64,000 nt of DNA from Symsagittifera roscoffensis (lineage: Eukaryota; Xenacoelomorpha; Acoela; Convolutidae): NCBI RefSeq assembly GCF_963678635.1, contig NC_087063.1:61853850-61917849 (forward strand). The letters are read 5' to 3'. Within the stretch, counting starts at the first letter, position 1, and each line of letters begins with the position of its first letter. The notes below the pieces were generated by a model that searched no databases, had not been told where the DNA came from, and saw nothing but the letters and a program-made list of their open reading frames with translations. The position numbers were made by a program, and so were the translations under genes. Shown here piece by piece: positions 22,167 through 32,500 of the stretch.

Positions 22167-22845
22167 AGCCTGGTGCCTTGTACTCCAGAGCCGAAACGAT
22201 TCAGCAGGATGTCGAATATCTTGCGAGCGCTGTCTCTCTCATTGGATCTTTTCGCCATTACACAACTTAGTGCAGTACCCTCCAGGTTGCTCGTTAGCGC
22301 GCTGCACTCTTGTTTCTTGGAGAGACTCTCTTCCTCAAAGTGTAACTTCATCACCTCTATCCAAGTATCAATGCAGCCGTCTGACTCGTCGTTGTATGAC
22401 TTCGGCTTTTTCAGTGTCGTTCTTGACCTCTCTCCTCTCCCAGTTGACTTCGAGAGTTTGGTGATGAATGTTTCGAGAGATCTGTTCAGAGGCTCAAACA
22501 TCGAAGCATACATCGTTGTGTCCTGTGAGACTGTAGTCAGATCTGGTACTGAACTGACTTGTGGCACAGTTGGCAACCTTGTCTCCGGGGTAGCATCTGC
22601 CTCCGGCGGGACTGGATTCGTCCAGCCAGGCCTCGACGGGGCTGCCCTTGGCCGCTCCTTGTTACTAGGTTCGTAGTTCGTTCTCGAGCTTTGCTGGGCT
22701 CTGGCATTGCTGCCCGTACCATTTCCATCATTTGCATGGCGTGAGCGCTCCCTTGGGTTGGAACGCTCCTGTCAATTGCTCCCATTCAGGATCGCGTCAA
22801 GCTTCCGCATTATTAAGTCAGACTTGGCATCTAACCTTTTCTCCA
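22160..22845 (-). pseudogene. Gag middle part, capsid N-terminal half
   Basis: After a frame change near 22840, gag continues in this frame through a short helix and a Ser/Arg/Pro-rich linker interrupted by TGA at 22772-22774. It then reaches the start of the retrotransposon-gag domain (CIDTWIEVMKLHFEEE, GTALSCVMAKR, KIFDILLNRFG). Near 22165 the frame changes again into the segment ending at 20724. Confidence 0.75.
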
Positions 22846-24014
22846 GTCATCGTGTGGGCGTAGGTACTATCATGATCGTTCAACAATCGCTCGATCTCCC
22901 TCGTCATCCTAGCCTCTCTTTCGTATGACTCCTTGTTTGCCTGTGCCAGGCTCTCCGCCAGGCATTGATCGGTGTTGCGAATCAACTGAGCCTGATCAAC
23001 CCTCGCCTTCGACTTCACGTGCGTTAGTTCATCCCTCAGATTCTCTTGACCTTGGTGAGCTCTCTCATCAACCTGATCTATTCTCTTAGTCATGTCCCGC
23101 CTCAGTTCATCCAGACCATTCATCACGCCAGCGAACATGTCACTTATATCGCCAGTGGCCCCAAACGACGGGGTTAGTCCCAAAGAAGATGAGGTCAACT
23201 GCGGCTGCAGCCTGGTGCTTGATGACGCACCGCCTTTTTGCTTGCTCATCGACGTCATCAATCTGTCGAACGTTGATGACGCTCCCATCGTTATCCCATC
23301 TGACATGGGCCTGGTCGGCGAGGCGGACGACGCCATCCTGCTCATGTCGTTCCTTGGGCACGGTGTGAAGTTCACATCCGGACGGGTTATCTTCGGGTAG
23401 TCATAACTGGAAGTTAAACCTTCAGTTCGTAATGACGCCATGCGCTCATCATCGTACAAAGACTTCCAGCTCTTCTTGGCCTTCGAACCCGGTTGTTCTT
23501 CACTCGGGCTTATACTCGACATCATCGCGTTGTTGCTCTGATTGGCCAGAGATGAGTGGGTATTAGCTGAATGTGAATTTTCTCTCCTCCACCTATGACT
23601 CTTGGTCTCCGATTTGGACATTCCCTTGAATAACACTTCCTCTCGCGGCTCGACCTCGGAACGTTCCGAGGTCTCCTCCGTCCTCTCAACTTCCTCCCGC
23701 TCGAGGTCCTCGCTCGGCTCAAAGTCGGGTCGAATAAGCGTCCGTTCTCCTTCGTCAAAGGGGTCAACAAGCGTCTCGCTCGCGGGTCCGGCCTCGGCGC
23801 TCCGCCCTTGATCGCCATCGAGGTTTTTCTCGCTCCTTAGTTTCATTTTGCTCACTGAAAGATCAGGTTGACCTTTAGTCGATTCGGTTTCGGCAAACAC
23901 GTCGGAGGCGCTGCTAAACGAGGACTGGCTACGCCTAGTTTTAAATTTTCGCGTGCTGCCCTTGCTCAGCCTAGCAATCTTAGTAGTCGATCCTAACGAG
24001 TCCCTGCGCTGCAT
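22818..24014 (-). pseudogene. Gag N-terminal region, Ser/Glu-rich with coiled coil
   Basis: Starts at the ATG at 24014 (MQRRDSLGSTTK). Open for nearly 400 codons with no stop. The first 250 residues are low complexity, rich in Ser, Glu and Arg (a run SERSEVEPREEV), and probably disordered. From about 23160 on, charged helical sequence (MTKRIDQVDERAHQGQENLR) suggests a coiled coil for Gag assembly. The coding signal leaves this frame near 22845. Assignment to Gag rests on position upstream of the capsid and knuckles. Confidence 0.75.
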
Positions 24015-24440
24015 ACTTTGTGACAAATAACAATATTCTTATTATTTAATGGCGATGCACACGTACCGCAACAAGTTCAAGTTAAATTACTTAACGCTGC
24101 CTCTTCAATCTCGTAGGTATCAAAAATGTCTCTTAGACTTCTCAATTACAATCTTAGCGATTCAGCTAAAGTTACACATAGGGCCTGCTCAGTATTGATA
24201 TAATGCTAACTCAACCCTGTTGTATAGTATAACAGTATCACAAAGTTTTCACAAGATATAATCAACACACAAAACACAATCGATAATCAGATAAGAATAT
24301 CCTTTAGGTGACAGCGACCTCTCGTCAGTATCAATTTATCGCCACACAACTTATCAAGTCACTGCTTTGTTAAAATCAAACAATCTTTGGTAAAAAGTAG
24401 TGATGATTCAGAAACAGATCAATAAAACTTAGTCTTAAAG

Positions 24441-24600
24441 AAAAAGACTTCCCTCAATCGGAACGATCCGAAAGAACGAAGCCCAGGACACATTCTTCTC
24501 AAGTGGGTGTGTATTTGCCTAATACACCCACCGAGGTCTTCTTTTAGGTGTCCTGCGACTGCCCGAGCTGTCCTACTAAGTAGCTCAAGGCAACCTTTGA
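24441..24600. other. Three-hairpin structured module, copy 2
   Basis: The outer stem AGGACAC (24485-24491) pairs with GTGTCCT (24548-24554) and encloses GTGGGTGT/ACACCCAC (24503-24510 with 24524-24531). Upstream, CGGA-acga-TCCG lies inside CTTC/GAAG (24448-24480). Downstream, TGCC and GAGCT pair with AGCTC and GGCA (24560-24592). The layout is the same as copies 1 and 3, but most stem bases differ while pairing is kept. Confidence 0.65.
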
Positions 24601-24620
24601 CCGAAAAGTTCTATAGTCTA

Positions 24621-24780
24621 AGAAAAAGCTCTCCCACACACGGACTGCTCCAAGTGCACGAGAGTAGGGAACAACTTTTCTTCTCAAGTGAGTGTGTATT
24701 TGCCTAATGGACTCACCGAGGTATTTCTTTATTTGTTCCCGGATTGCCCGAACTTTCCCATTAAGTAGCTCAAGGCAACC
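24621..24780. other. Three-hairpin structured module, copy 3
   Basis: The outer stem GGGAACA (24667-24673) pairs with TGTTCCC (24734-24740) and encloses GTGAGT/ACTCAC (24688-24693 with 24711-24716). Upstream, CTCTC/GAGAG encloses GGA-CTGC-TCC. Downstream, TTGCC pairs with GGCAA (24744-24748 with 24774-24778). It forms a tandem pair with copy 2 at about 185 bp spacing. Confidence 0.65.
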
Positions 24781-24996
24781 GCACAACCAAAATCACAATA
24801 AAAAAAAAATTGTTCGGGTATTTCTGATACACCCGATCTAGAATCCAAAGTTGATCACGAATTTCCGGGTCAAAATGGGCTCCTATGATCCTAATAAGCA
24901 CGCCTAATATCCTAATATGATATTTATTAAATGGATATTTCCCGTCTCCCAAATTGCCACAGAAGGTTTCCTCAAGTTTCTAACAAGGAGGGTTGC

Positions 24997-27082
24997 TAAG
25001 AAGTTCATGTCACTCCGGAGGGTTGTTCGGAGGGTTGTTAAGACACTTAGCCTACCTCGGAGGGTTACTTCGGAGGGTACCTTAATCATCCAAGTTACTT
25101 CGGAGGGTCTCCTTAAATTTACTAAGGAGGGTCAATAAGATGCTTAATATGCTCCGGAGGGTTACTTCGGAGGGTACCTCCAAAATTTTCAAATTTCTGA
25201 ACCTCACTTAGAAGGGCCTTCAATTAATTTCAGGAAGCGTCAAAACAAACTAAATTTTCTATGGGGGGCAGTTTTAACTTTTTTGGATGATATCGTGGAA
25301 ATTTTCCACTAAGGAGGGTTGCTAAGGGGTTTAGCTGACTCCGGAGGGTTACTTCGGAGGGTTCCCCAAAAATCAAGAAAAAAGGTTATGTTACCGCGAT
25401 AAAGTCTCCAAAAGCGGTCCACCTGACTTAAAACTAGGTTGGCTGACACGGTCAACCTTCGCAGTTGGATAAAAAGGTGTTTTGATAAAATTTTCTGCCG
25501 CTCGGAGGGTTACCTGTGATTTGGACCCTCCGAACCAACAAATTCTGAAAAATTTTTCTTTTCCGAGATTATCAACCCAAAAACGATTGCGGTCCGGAAA
25601 ATTGGTTCAAAACGTCGACTTATGGTACCAAAATTATCCCGATCGTTTGGCTAGTCTTTGAGAAATTGCCAAAAACGTGTTTGTCCAAATGGGCGTTTTT
25701 CACCACCTATGTAGGTTCTGAGAAACTTTTTCCGCAAATCCTATTGAAAGTGCCTAAAAATAATTGAAACCCGCGTAGTAGCCCTGTACGGCACTGGAAT
25801 CATGCAAAAAACCGGACCAAAATTGGTTTGGGACAAACATTTGGCTAATAACTATCAAATTTGGACCCTCCGATTCCTTCCTTTTCCAATCCTTAAGTCG
25901 TTAGCTCTATCCACGGAGCTAATCGGAGGGTTACTCAAGAATCTTTCGGGCAGCCGAGCACGTTATGCTAGCACGCTCCTAATACAAAAAATTTTATTGC
26001 TCTCACTCTAAAAACTCAAAAACTCGATCCCCAAAACAGATTGACAAAATTCAGAAAATTACCGAAATTTTGACCGAAAAATTTTGGTTTTATCCAGCTT
26101 TTACTGAGTCTTTTCTCACGCGGTTTCTTTAGTTAGGGGGATCGAACTACGTAGCCACTCCCTATATAAAAGCTTTTTGCTGTTCGGAAAAGCTCGGATA
26201 TCCAAAAATTTGGGGGTCTATAGTTTGTCAAAAATCAGTAATTTTCGACAAAATTTGGGTGTTTCTTGGGTCTAAATAGGAGATAAGTAATATATAAAAA
26301 GGACAATAATCTTTTAGCAGTCGTTAATGAATATTACTATTTCCTCCTTTGCACCAAAAAACCCGAATTAAGACCCTTAACTCGGAAATTTGTAATCGAT
26401 GGAGGGTACAATCGGACCGCGCCAATCGTGCCCCCACCACTTAAGTTTTGATGAAATAGAACCCCAATGATACCAAAATTGTTTCAACGATACCCAACAG
26501 TCGTTGTGGATGTTGTCCCCGATGTCCTTGTTGAGTGTGGAACACGTCGGTCAGCTTGCCACTCAACCCTCCGGCCACCGGCAAAATCACCACTAACGTG
26601 CTTAAATACTCAAATTACACTTAAGAGAGGGTATCCAACCCTTCACCAAAACAAACAATCTTTCTATCAGAAACGATAAAAATCAATCTGAAACAACAAC
26701 AAATAGGAAGGTCAGATCACATCTCGTCCGGAAATAAAATATAAACTGTCAATTTATGTTTTTTACTGTTTTTGGTCTTTTTTGGTTTTTTTACTGTTTT
26801 TTGTACTTTTTTGTTTTCAAATAAATTTATTTTTGACTTTTTCTTGTTTATACACTATTTTTGTTTGGTTTTACGCTTTCTCTTTAATTGTTTTCGGTCC
26901 TGGGACCTCGGGACAAGCGGGCTCTAGATTTCCCACCTAACCCTCCGGCCCCCGGAATTTTCGGTGTTAACTAAGTTAAAAAGCTAAACAATACTAGACG
27001 GAGGGTACGCACCTTCCCCCTAGTACAATAACGGTCATTAAGGTCTCTAACTTGGGCATACGCCCGGAGCGGAGGGTTCGTC
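24997..27082. repeat. Array of CGGAGGGTT motifs in the leader
   Basis: More than fifteen copies of (T)CGGAGGGT(T/A) or CCGGAGGGTT, often paired as ccggagggttacttcggagg. They are dense at 25005-25170 and 25310-25360 and looser to 27080, with a few inverted (CCCTCCG near 25522, 25865, 26568, 26942). Relative to the element's reading direction most copies are inverted compared with the array in the other leader (590-2225). Confidence 0.75.
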
Positions 27083-27128
27083 GCTGAAACGCTTGCTGAT
27101 CATGATGGTCTCATGCCTTTAACAGGCC

Positions 27129-27143
27129 CACCCAGGAGCGCCA
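27129..27143 (-). other. Candidate primer-binding site of the giant element
   Basis: The minus strand reads TGGCGCTCCTGGGTG, 12 nt inside the 5' LTR border, identical to 2762-2776. Conservation between two diverged elements supports function. The complementary tRNA 3' end would be CACCCAGGAGCGCCA; I could not name the tRNA. Confidence 0.55.
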
Positions 27144-27155
27144 TAAAAACGTCTA

Positions 27156-28040
27156 TGTAACATTCGCCCAAATACTACACAGCGACGGAGCGTAGAAAAA
27201 GTACCTATTAACGACTGGCAGGCGTCAGTTACCTTGTTCTATTCGTTTTTACCAGTCTCGACCTTGCCAGTTGATTTTCTGGTCTGTTTAGGGCTAAGTA
27301 AAAAGTTACTATTTTTAGGCCATCAGTCAAACGACTTTTGATCAGCTTTCGTTTACATGCGAACACAACCACATAGATGGGTCTCGGATCCTCAGACTAC
27401 GTGATTGCCATTAAAAACACGGCTCGAACAACCTATTTTAATATGTTTTTGTGTGACAGTTCTATATTAAATCCATTGGAGATGGATTGACCCTTTCCTC
27501 TTTCTAGCTACTCATATTCTAAAATATTAAATTATACCGGTGTTAATTCAAAGTTTCACGACATGCAAGTAGCTACAAAGTCAGTGTTATATAGTCCCTT
27601 CACATAAAACAGTCTCTGGGGGACCAAGCCTCCGCTCCCGTAATCTTCCTGAGATAACGCTGTTATCTCTCCCAATTTGTGGCACGGGAGGGTTCCGTGG
27701 AATATTCCTTCCCCACTAAAGCTTCCTTTTCCACTAATATCCACTGCTAAGAGTCTTATCGTGTGATGTTGCCACGATAAGAGGCTTCGTATTTCTCGTC
27801 TCTTGTGCGACCGTTTTCCACACTATTTGTCGTTGTTCTGTTTTTTCGTCCTTTTCAGTCAAAATGGCCGTCTTTTTGTATTTCTCAAGAAATATTCACT
27901 CTTCGATCGAAAATTTTAAAATTAAAAATTCTACAATATTCCTACCCTCCTTCGCAATACTTTTTCGTTACTAAGGCCTTTATTCGTTTTCTTTCATGTC
28001 GCCGGAAGGCTGCGCTGTGCCAATCTGGCAGAATGGCACA
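27156..28040 (-). repeat. 5' LTR of the giant element
   Basis: 885 bp, TGTAACATTCGCCC to TGGCACA, the partner of 4168-5053. The right border is sharp: sequence shared with the other LTR ends exactly at 28040 and a related LTR fragment resumes (atttcagggcgaatgttaca). It should hold the promoter on the minus strand; no unmistakable TATA box was assigned. Confidence 0.88.
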
Positions 28041-28652
28041 ATTTCAGGGCGAATGTTACAAGATGATTATTTTTATCTACTGAACAAAAACAATAGTAAT
28101 ACAATAAATAAGTAGTAGCCCTGTTTTTAGGAGTGACGTCGTGGTCAGGGGATACTGAGACCCAGCCATGAGCTCACTATTTTTGCATCTAATTAAGTTA
28201 ATTAGAGCGTTCTGATCGAAGCCGGAAACAGTAACGTTTTTGTCGACCTGATGTTAGAAAGACCACCAAAAGAACTGGCTTTGGCAGAGACGGTGAAAAG
28301 TATGTATAGCTGTGTTTAGACGCTGGCCAGTCGATTTAGAACCTAGCTTTATTTCCCGTCGATATGTACGGGCGAATGTTACACCTGTTTTTAGGAGTGA
28401 CCTCGTGGTCTGGGGATACTGAGACCCAGCCATGAGCTCACTATTTCTCTATGTAATTAGGTTAATTAGAGCGTTCTGATCGAAGCCGGAAACAGTAACG
28501 TTTTTTGTCGACCCGATGTTAGAAAGACCACCAAAAGAACTGGCTTTGGCAGAGACGGTGAAAAGCATCTAGAGCTGTGTTTAGACGCTAGCCAGTCGTT
28601 TTAGAGCCTAGCTTTTTCCGTCGATATGTACTTCCGGGCGAATGTTACACAG
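28041..28652 (+). repeat. Tandem fragments of a related LTR, opposite orientation
   Basis: Three occurrences of gggcgaatgttaca (28047, 28370, 28637) delimit two partial LTR units of about 320 and 268 bp. Both contain the agcgttctgatcgaagccgg block and end in gtcgatatgtac. The reverse complement of this block is the start of the LTR at 2789. The first unit's missing left part is at 3960-4167, across the inserted element. The two units are unequal, so this looks like internal duplication in an old LTR. Confidence 0.75.
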
Positions 28653-28834
28653 TCCCAAGCGTCCTCGTGAATCTTGGGTGATACGCGTGGTTGAGGTATG
28701 TGTGGAGCTTTCGCAGTAGCAGGGACTGGGTGTGTCGTGGACAAGTGATGCCCAAGCATGACAGCTCCGGCGCTATCGGACATCGCGGGGATAGTGTAGG
28801 TGCATCCGTCAATGTAGCACCCTACTTCGGTCAT
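28653..28834 (-). pseudogene. Truncated gag-like N-terminus with C2H2-type motif
   Basis: An ATG at 28834 begins MTEVGCYIDGCTYTIP..., followed by HHLSTTHP. The Cys-x4-Cys with two downstream His resembles the N-terminal zinc-finger-like domain in the gag of some other Gypsy-group elements. Family resemblance stops at about 28653 (HEDAWD), exactly where the LTR fragment begins, so the gene was cut by that insertion. The remaining reading frame into the LTR is meaningless. It could be a host zinc-finger remnant instead. Confidence 0.45.
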
Positions 28835-29516
28835 CCTTGTTGCTTTTGTTGTTCTTGAAGAGAAATACCAAGCAAAAGCAGGCAATTTGTCAAAACATCA
28901 ATCCGTTTAACACAATGTTAATTCTGAAACGACAAAAAGACTTGACAATTAGTTAGCACAAGTTACTAATACATTACATAAAACAGATTACGTAACAAGG
29001 GTCCTTCTACTCCAACAGTTGGCATCGCTGAAAGGAACATTGAGCTTGGTGTGCAAGCTGCCTTCAAAAATTACAAATTGTGTCATAATTAAGCCGAGTT
29101 CGCAGATGATATACATTTCAGCTATGCCTGGGAGCCGATAAAAACGTCTCATTAATGCTTATGCAATGTAGCTTACTCACTCACTGAGTCATTGCATTTG
29201 AAGCAGCCGTTCACTCAAGTCACATACTAGGTTTGAAAAATAGGCCCTATAACCATTGGCTTAAGAGTCAGGTACCTTATCTCTTGTGATTTTGTACCTC
29301 AATTAGTCGGAGCCAGTTCTCGGTTCACTTATGACATGGAACTTTGGGATCGTTACAACATAAAGGCTACTAGCAAAATACCCCCTCACCCAACTTTTCA
29401 TTGTGATACAAATGAGTGTTTGTCAAATGGAAATTCACCAGCGTTGGTTTCGACCTGTCCAACCTGTGCACGGACCCGAGTTTGAAAGAAGGGTCTTCAG
29501 TCATAAAATATAGTAG
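28835..29516. other. Intergenic, no gene seen
   Basis: AT-rich host sequence upstream of BORCS6. A 63-codon minus-strand ORF at 29370-29561 has no support. The gene's promoter may lie here, but no element was recognised. Confidence 0.5.
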
Positions 29517-29524
29517 TTTTTTAG
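29517..29524 (+). promoter_or_regulatory. Splice-acceptor-like site just before the BORCS6 start
   Basis: TTTTTTAG ends 6 nt before the ATG at 29531. Such a short distance is typical of spliced-leader acceptor sites, but a 5' UTR intron would look the same. Confidence 0.45.
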
Positions 29525-29530
29525 GTCGAA

Positions 29531-32500
29531 ATGTTATCAGACGAACAATCGTCTGAGCCAAGACAGAGGAATAGTACAGAAATTGAGTTTTCGTCTATTG
29601 CAAATGAAATTAATGACCGCTCGTTGGATGATGAAGATATGACAATTCAAAATATAAACCAATCCAAGCATCAAGATGATTTGAATTCTGGATCCAATCA
29701 CTACGAAGAAACTTCAGAAGAAACAAACATGTCACCCCGGCTTCAGGGAAAAGTGTCCCCCGAGCTTAAATCGGATTCAACAGACCATCAAAATTGTGTC
29801 TCTATTATTCAGGCTCATGGCAGAGATATACTGCATGAAATAGATTCACCAACGAACTCTTCCGAAAAATCGGAAAGTCAGTCACAGTACATCGAAACGA
29901 AACCAGTAATACAACCAATTACATTGGAAGTACAAGTTAAGAATCCTATAGTTAGCCACGAAGTTCATGCTACTCAGCAGAAAGGCGACTCTGATGAAGT
30001 TCTTAATACCAGAGCACCAGACGAATCATTCGAAACGGCTGAAATACCCGTTGCACTAAAATTGAGCGCTACTAATTTCGACCAATTTAGTTCTGGGAGA
30101 GTTGAAAATAATGGTCATTTGGAAATCACTGAACACAAATTGCTTTCTACGCAAACTGAGATGATAAATGGCCCCGAAGTACCCGAAAATGGCTCCATTG
30201 AGCAGTTAAATAACGTCGACCATGAGACTGGAGAGGAATGTGCTGCAAACAGGGAAAGCGCGGAGAAAGGAATCAGCAATAATTCAGAAGTCAGCTGCAA
30301 ACTTGAGAATAGTATCTCAGAATTCACAGAATCGATAGGATACGTCGCTGAAAACATTGATAGATTGATCCAAGAAAGTCAAAGCACTTCAGAAAGGTAC
30401 AGATAATCCCTTTCAGATAATAAATATCAAGGTTTCAGATATATATAGTCATCTCAGCTTGTAGGTGACGTCCCATATAGTATACCTGCCATACATATTT
30501 ACGTATTTCAAATCAGAATTTCTGTATTTCAAATCTTTTACGTATTTCGAAATCAGAGTGCGACTTATTGCAATTCAGAGTTCGACCGCAACGAAAATTT
30601 GTTTGGAAAACTCGCACTGAGGTACCTTAAGCGTTTGTTTGTAGATACTTGAGGTGGTCTTAGAAGGAGAAGTTTTCGCGTGGGGGGGGGGGGGGGCTCA
30701 TCATTGGCTTTCTGAACTATGTGAGGGTGAATGTGCTCTAAAAGCGTTTTAAATTTCTGGTTTACAAAAACTCTAAGCTGGCTAAAAATCGTTTATGGGG
30801 TTGGACTCGTTTGCCCCACTGAAAATATGTTGGAAATCCTCTTTGTGGGTCTAATGTTTGGGCGTTATTTTTTTTGGGGGGGGGTAGGGGGATATCGAGT
30901 GAGGTAAAATGCGATGGGCTTCAACAACGTACGCTTTCAGAGTGAATTGAGATGCGAATAGTTAATGGTGCTTTCTCACATTAAGTAATTTGCACTCTGA
31001 GTGAAGTTGATCAATGTGGATCTATTAAGTGCGCTCGGTCACCATCCGAAAAACTGCATTTTTCACTGCTTGCAGTTTACTATCGGAAGTATCACTGAAC
31101 GCATAGGTGCAGACTGGACAGGCGTGACCAATAATCGGTCTTGTTAGATTTGTTTAAGAACTTATCAGAGTCTCTTTCGACTGGCCCCATATTGGGTCCC
31201 ACAGTACCTTCAGAACCGCATGGCTTTTCTTGCACATTGAATGCAGTGTTCGGAGAAATTAAGAGCTGGGACGAAAGAGACACCCAGATTTTAAGTTGCT
31301 TATGCACTGGTAAAAGCGAGACTCATTGTTACTTTGGGGTCAAGATTAAGTTCTTCATTGTGTGAAATGCTGAGACAGACTGATTATTTGGTGGAAGAAT
31401 AATTAAGTAAAATACATCTAAAAGAATTTTTTACAACTCGACAAGTTCTTTTTTAAGTTTAGTAAAATCGTTTTTTATGTCGCGCGATAGGAAATCGGTT
31501 CAAGTCATCGGCGGAAGGCTGAAGATATACTTTTGGTTGGATTCGGGTGCATATTGATGTAGACAAGTCGTCTCTGAGTTGCGTCTTGGCGTGTCGGCAA
31601 CTTAGATGCTCTGCTAGACACCTTGTAGAGATTCCGGGAAGACTAGTGACATGTAGCTTTTCCAATAGAGTATGGTGGCTGACCATGTCAATAGCTTCAG
31701 AAAGATATAGAGTACAGTCTTGGTAGGTACAGTCCTTTCAGGGAGTCGCTGTTTATTTAATCCATTGCTTAATAGATTGAGTAGACAAGCCTGTCTGTAG
31801 TTCGCGAGAGTAGGGGTCGTAAACCATGCCGATGAGCTGCTTTTCAGAGGAGTTTGGATAAAGTTGGATGAATTAATTTTTCCTAGATGGTATATCATTG
31901 GCTGCCTCGATGAGTAAAGTGGCTTATTTAAACTTGTTTAACAGTATTCTTCTGTTTTGCTGCTACACTTTGTCCAATTTTTGGACTCTCAGTTTACAAA
32001 AATTGCACGTAAAACGTTAAGTGAATGCACGTTTTCTGGCTATTGTTTGCTGGAAAGTGTGCAATTTCTCTTCTTTCTTTTTCACTCCTTCAAATTAGTC
32101 TGTGGAGGACTATTTGACCCATATTTTTGTGAGGGGAAATTTGACCCATGTTTTTGATTTTTTCGTTTTCTCGAAAACTACCCCTCTCAAATCTGAGTTT
32201 TTGGTTTCAATGAAAATAACTAATTTATAAAAGCTCCTTGCATATGCGGCCACGCCCAATTTTTTTACACATTAAGTTATGGCCATCGGAAATGTCAAAT
32301 TTTTTGACTTTTCTCGAAAACTAACCTCTGAAATTTGATATTGTGGGTTCAGTGGAGATAACGGGCCTTTAGCGACCACTCAGAAACTTTTTTACACAAA
32401 AAGTTTTTTTCTCGGAAAAGTCAAATTTTTTGACGGGTTTTCAAAGTTTTTTGTTTTTCGCTGAGATTTTGGGTTCGATAGAAATTACAGATTGCGTCAA

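Larger units (their letters stand above)
24015..27155 (-). other. Structured 5' leader of the giant element
   Basis: 3.1 kb without a convincing gene between the 5' LTR and gag. Holds the primer-site candidate (27129-27143), an array of CGGAGGGTT motifs, two hairpin modules (24441-24780) and poly-T/A-rich stretches. Leaders of this size are unusual for Gypsy elements. The order of landmarks matches the leader of the second element (1-2788). Confidence 0.75.
4168..28040 (-). mobile_element. Giant Ty3/Gypsy-type LTR retrotransposon, degenerate copy, 23.9 kb
   Basis: Two LTRs of about 886 bp (4168-5053 and 27156-28040) flank, in element order: a leader with candidate primer site, gag with two CCHC zinc knuckles, protease, RT and RNase H, integrase, then about 8.8 kb of additional coding sequence. 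RNase H precedes integrase, which is the Ty3/Gypsy order. The flanks give a possible 4-bp target duplication, ACTT/ATTT with one mismatch, and together rebuild an LTR fragment like those at 28369-28650. The length is several times that of ordinary Gypsy elements. At least ten in-frame stops and several frameshifts show that this copy cannot make its proteins as it stands. The family may well have active members elsewhere; that is not shown here. Confidence 0.9.

Noticed and set aside
12077-22774. Stop-codon reassignment or readthrough in the element
   Set aside because: Host genes BORCS6 and RABL6 read cleanly with standard stops, and the element also carries frameshifts and lost catalytic residues, so decay is simpler.
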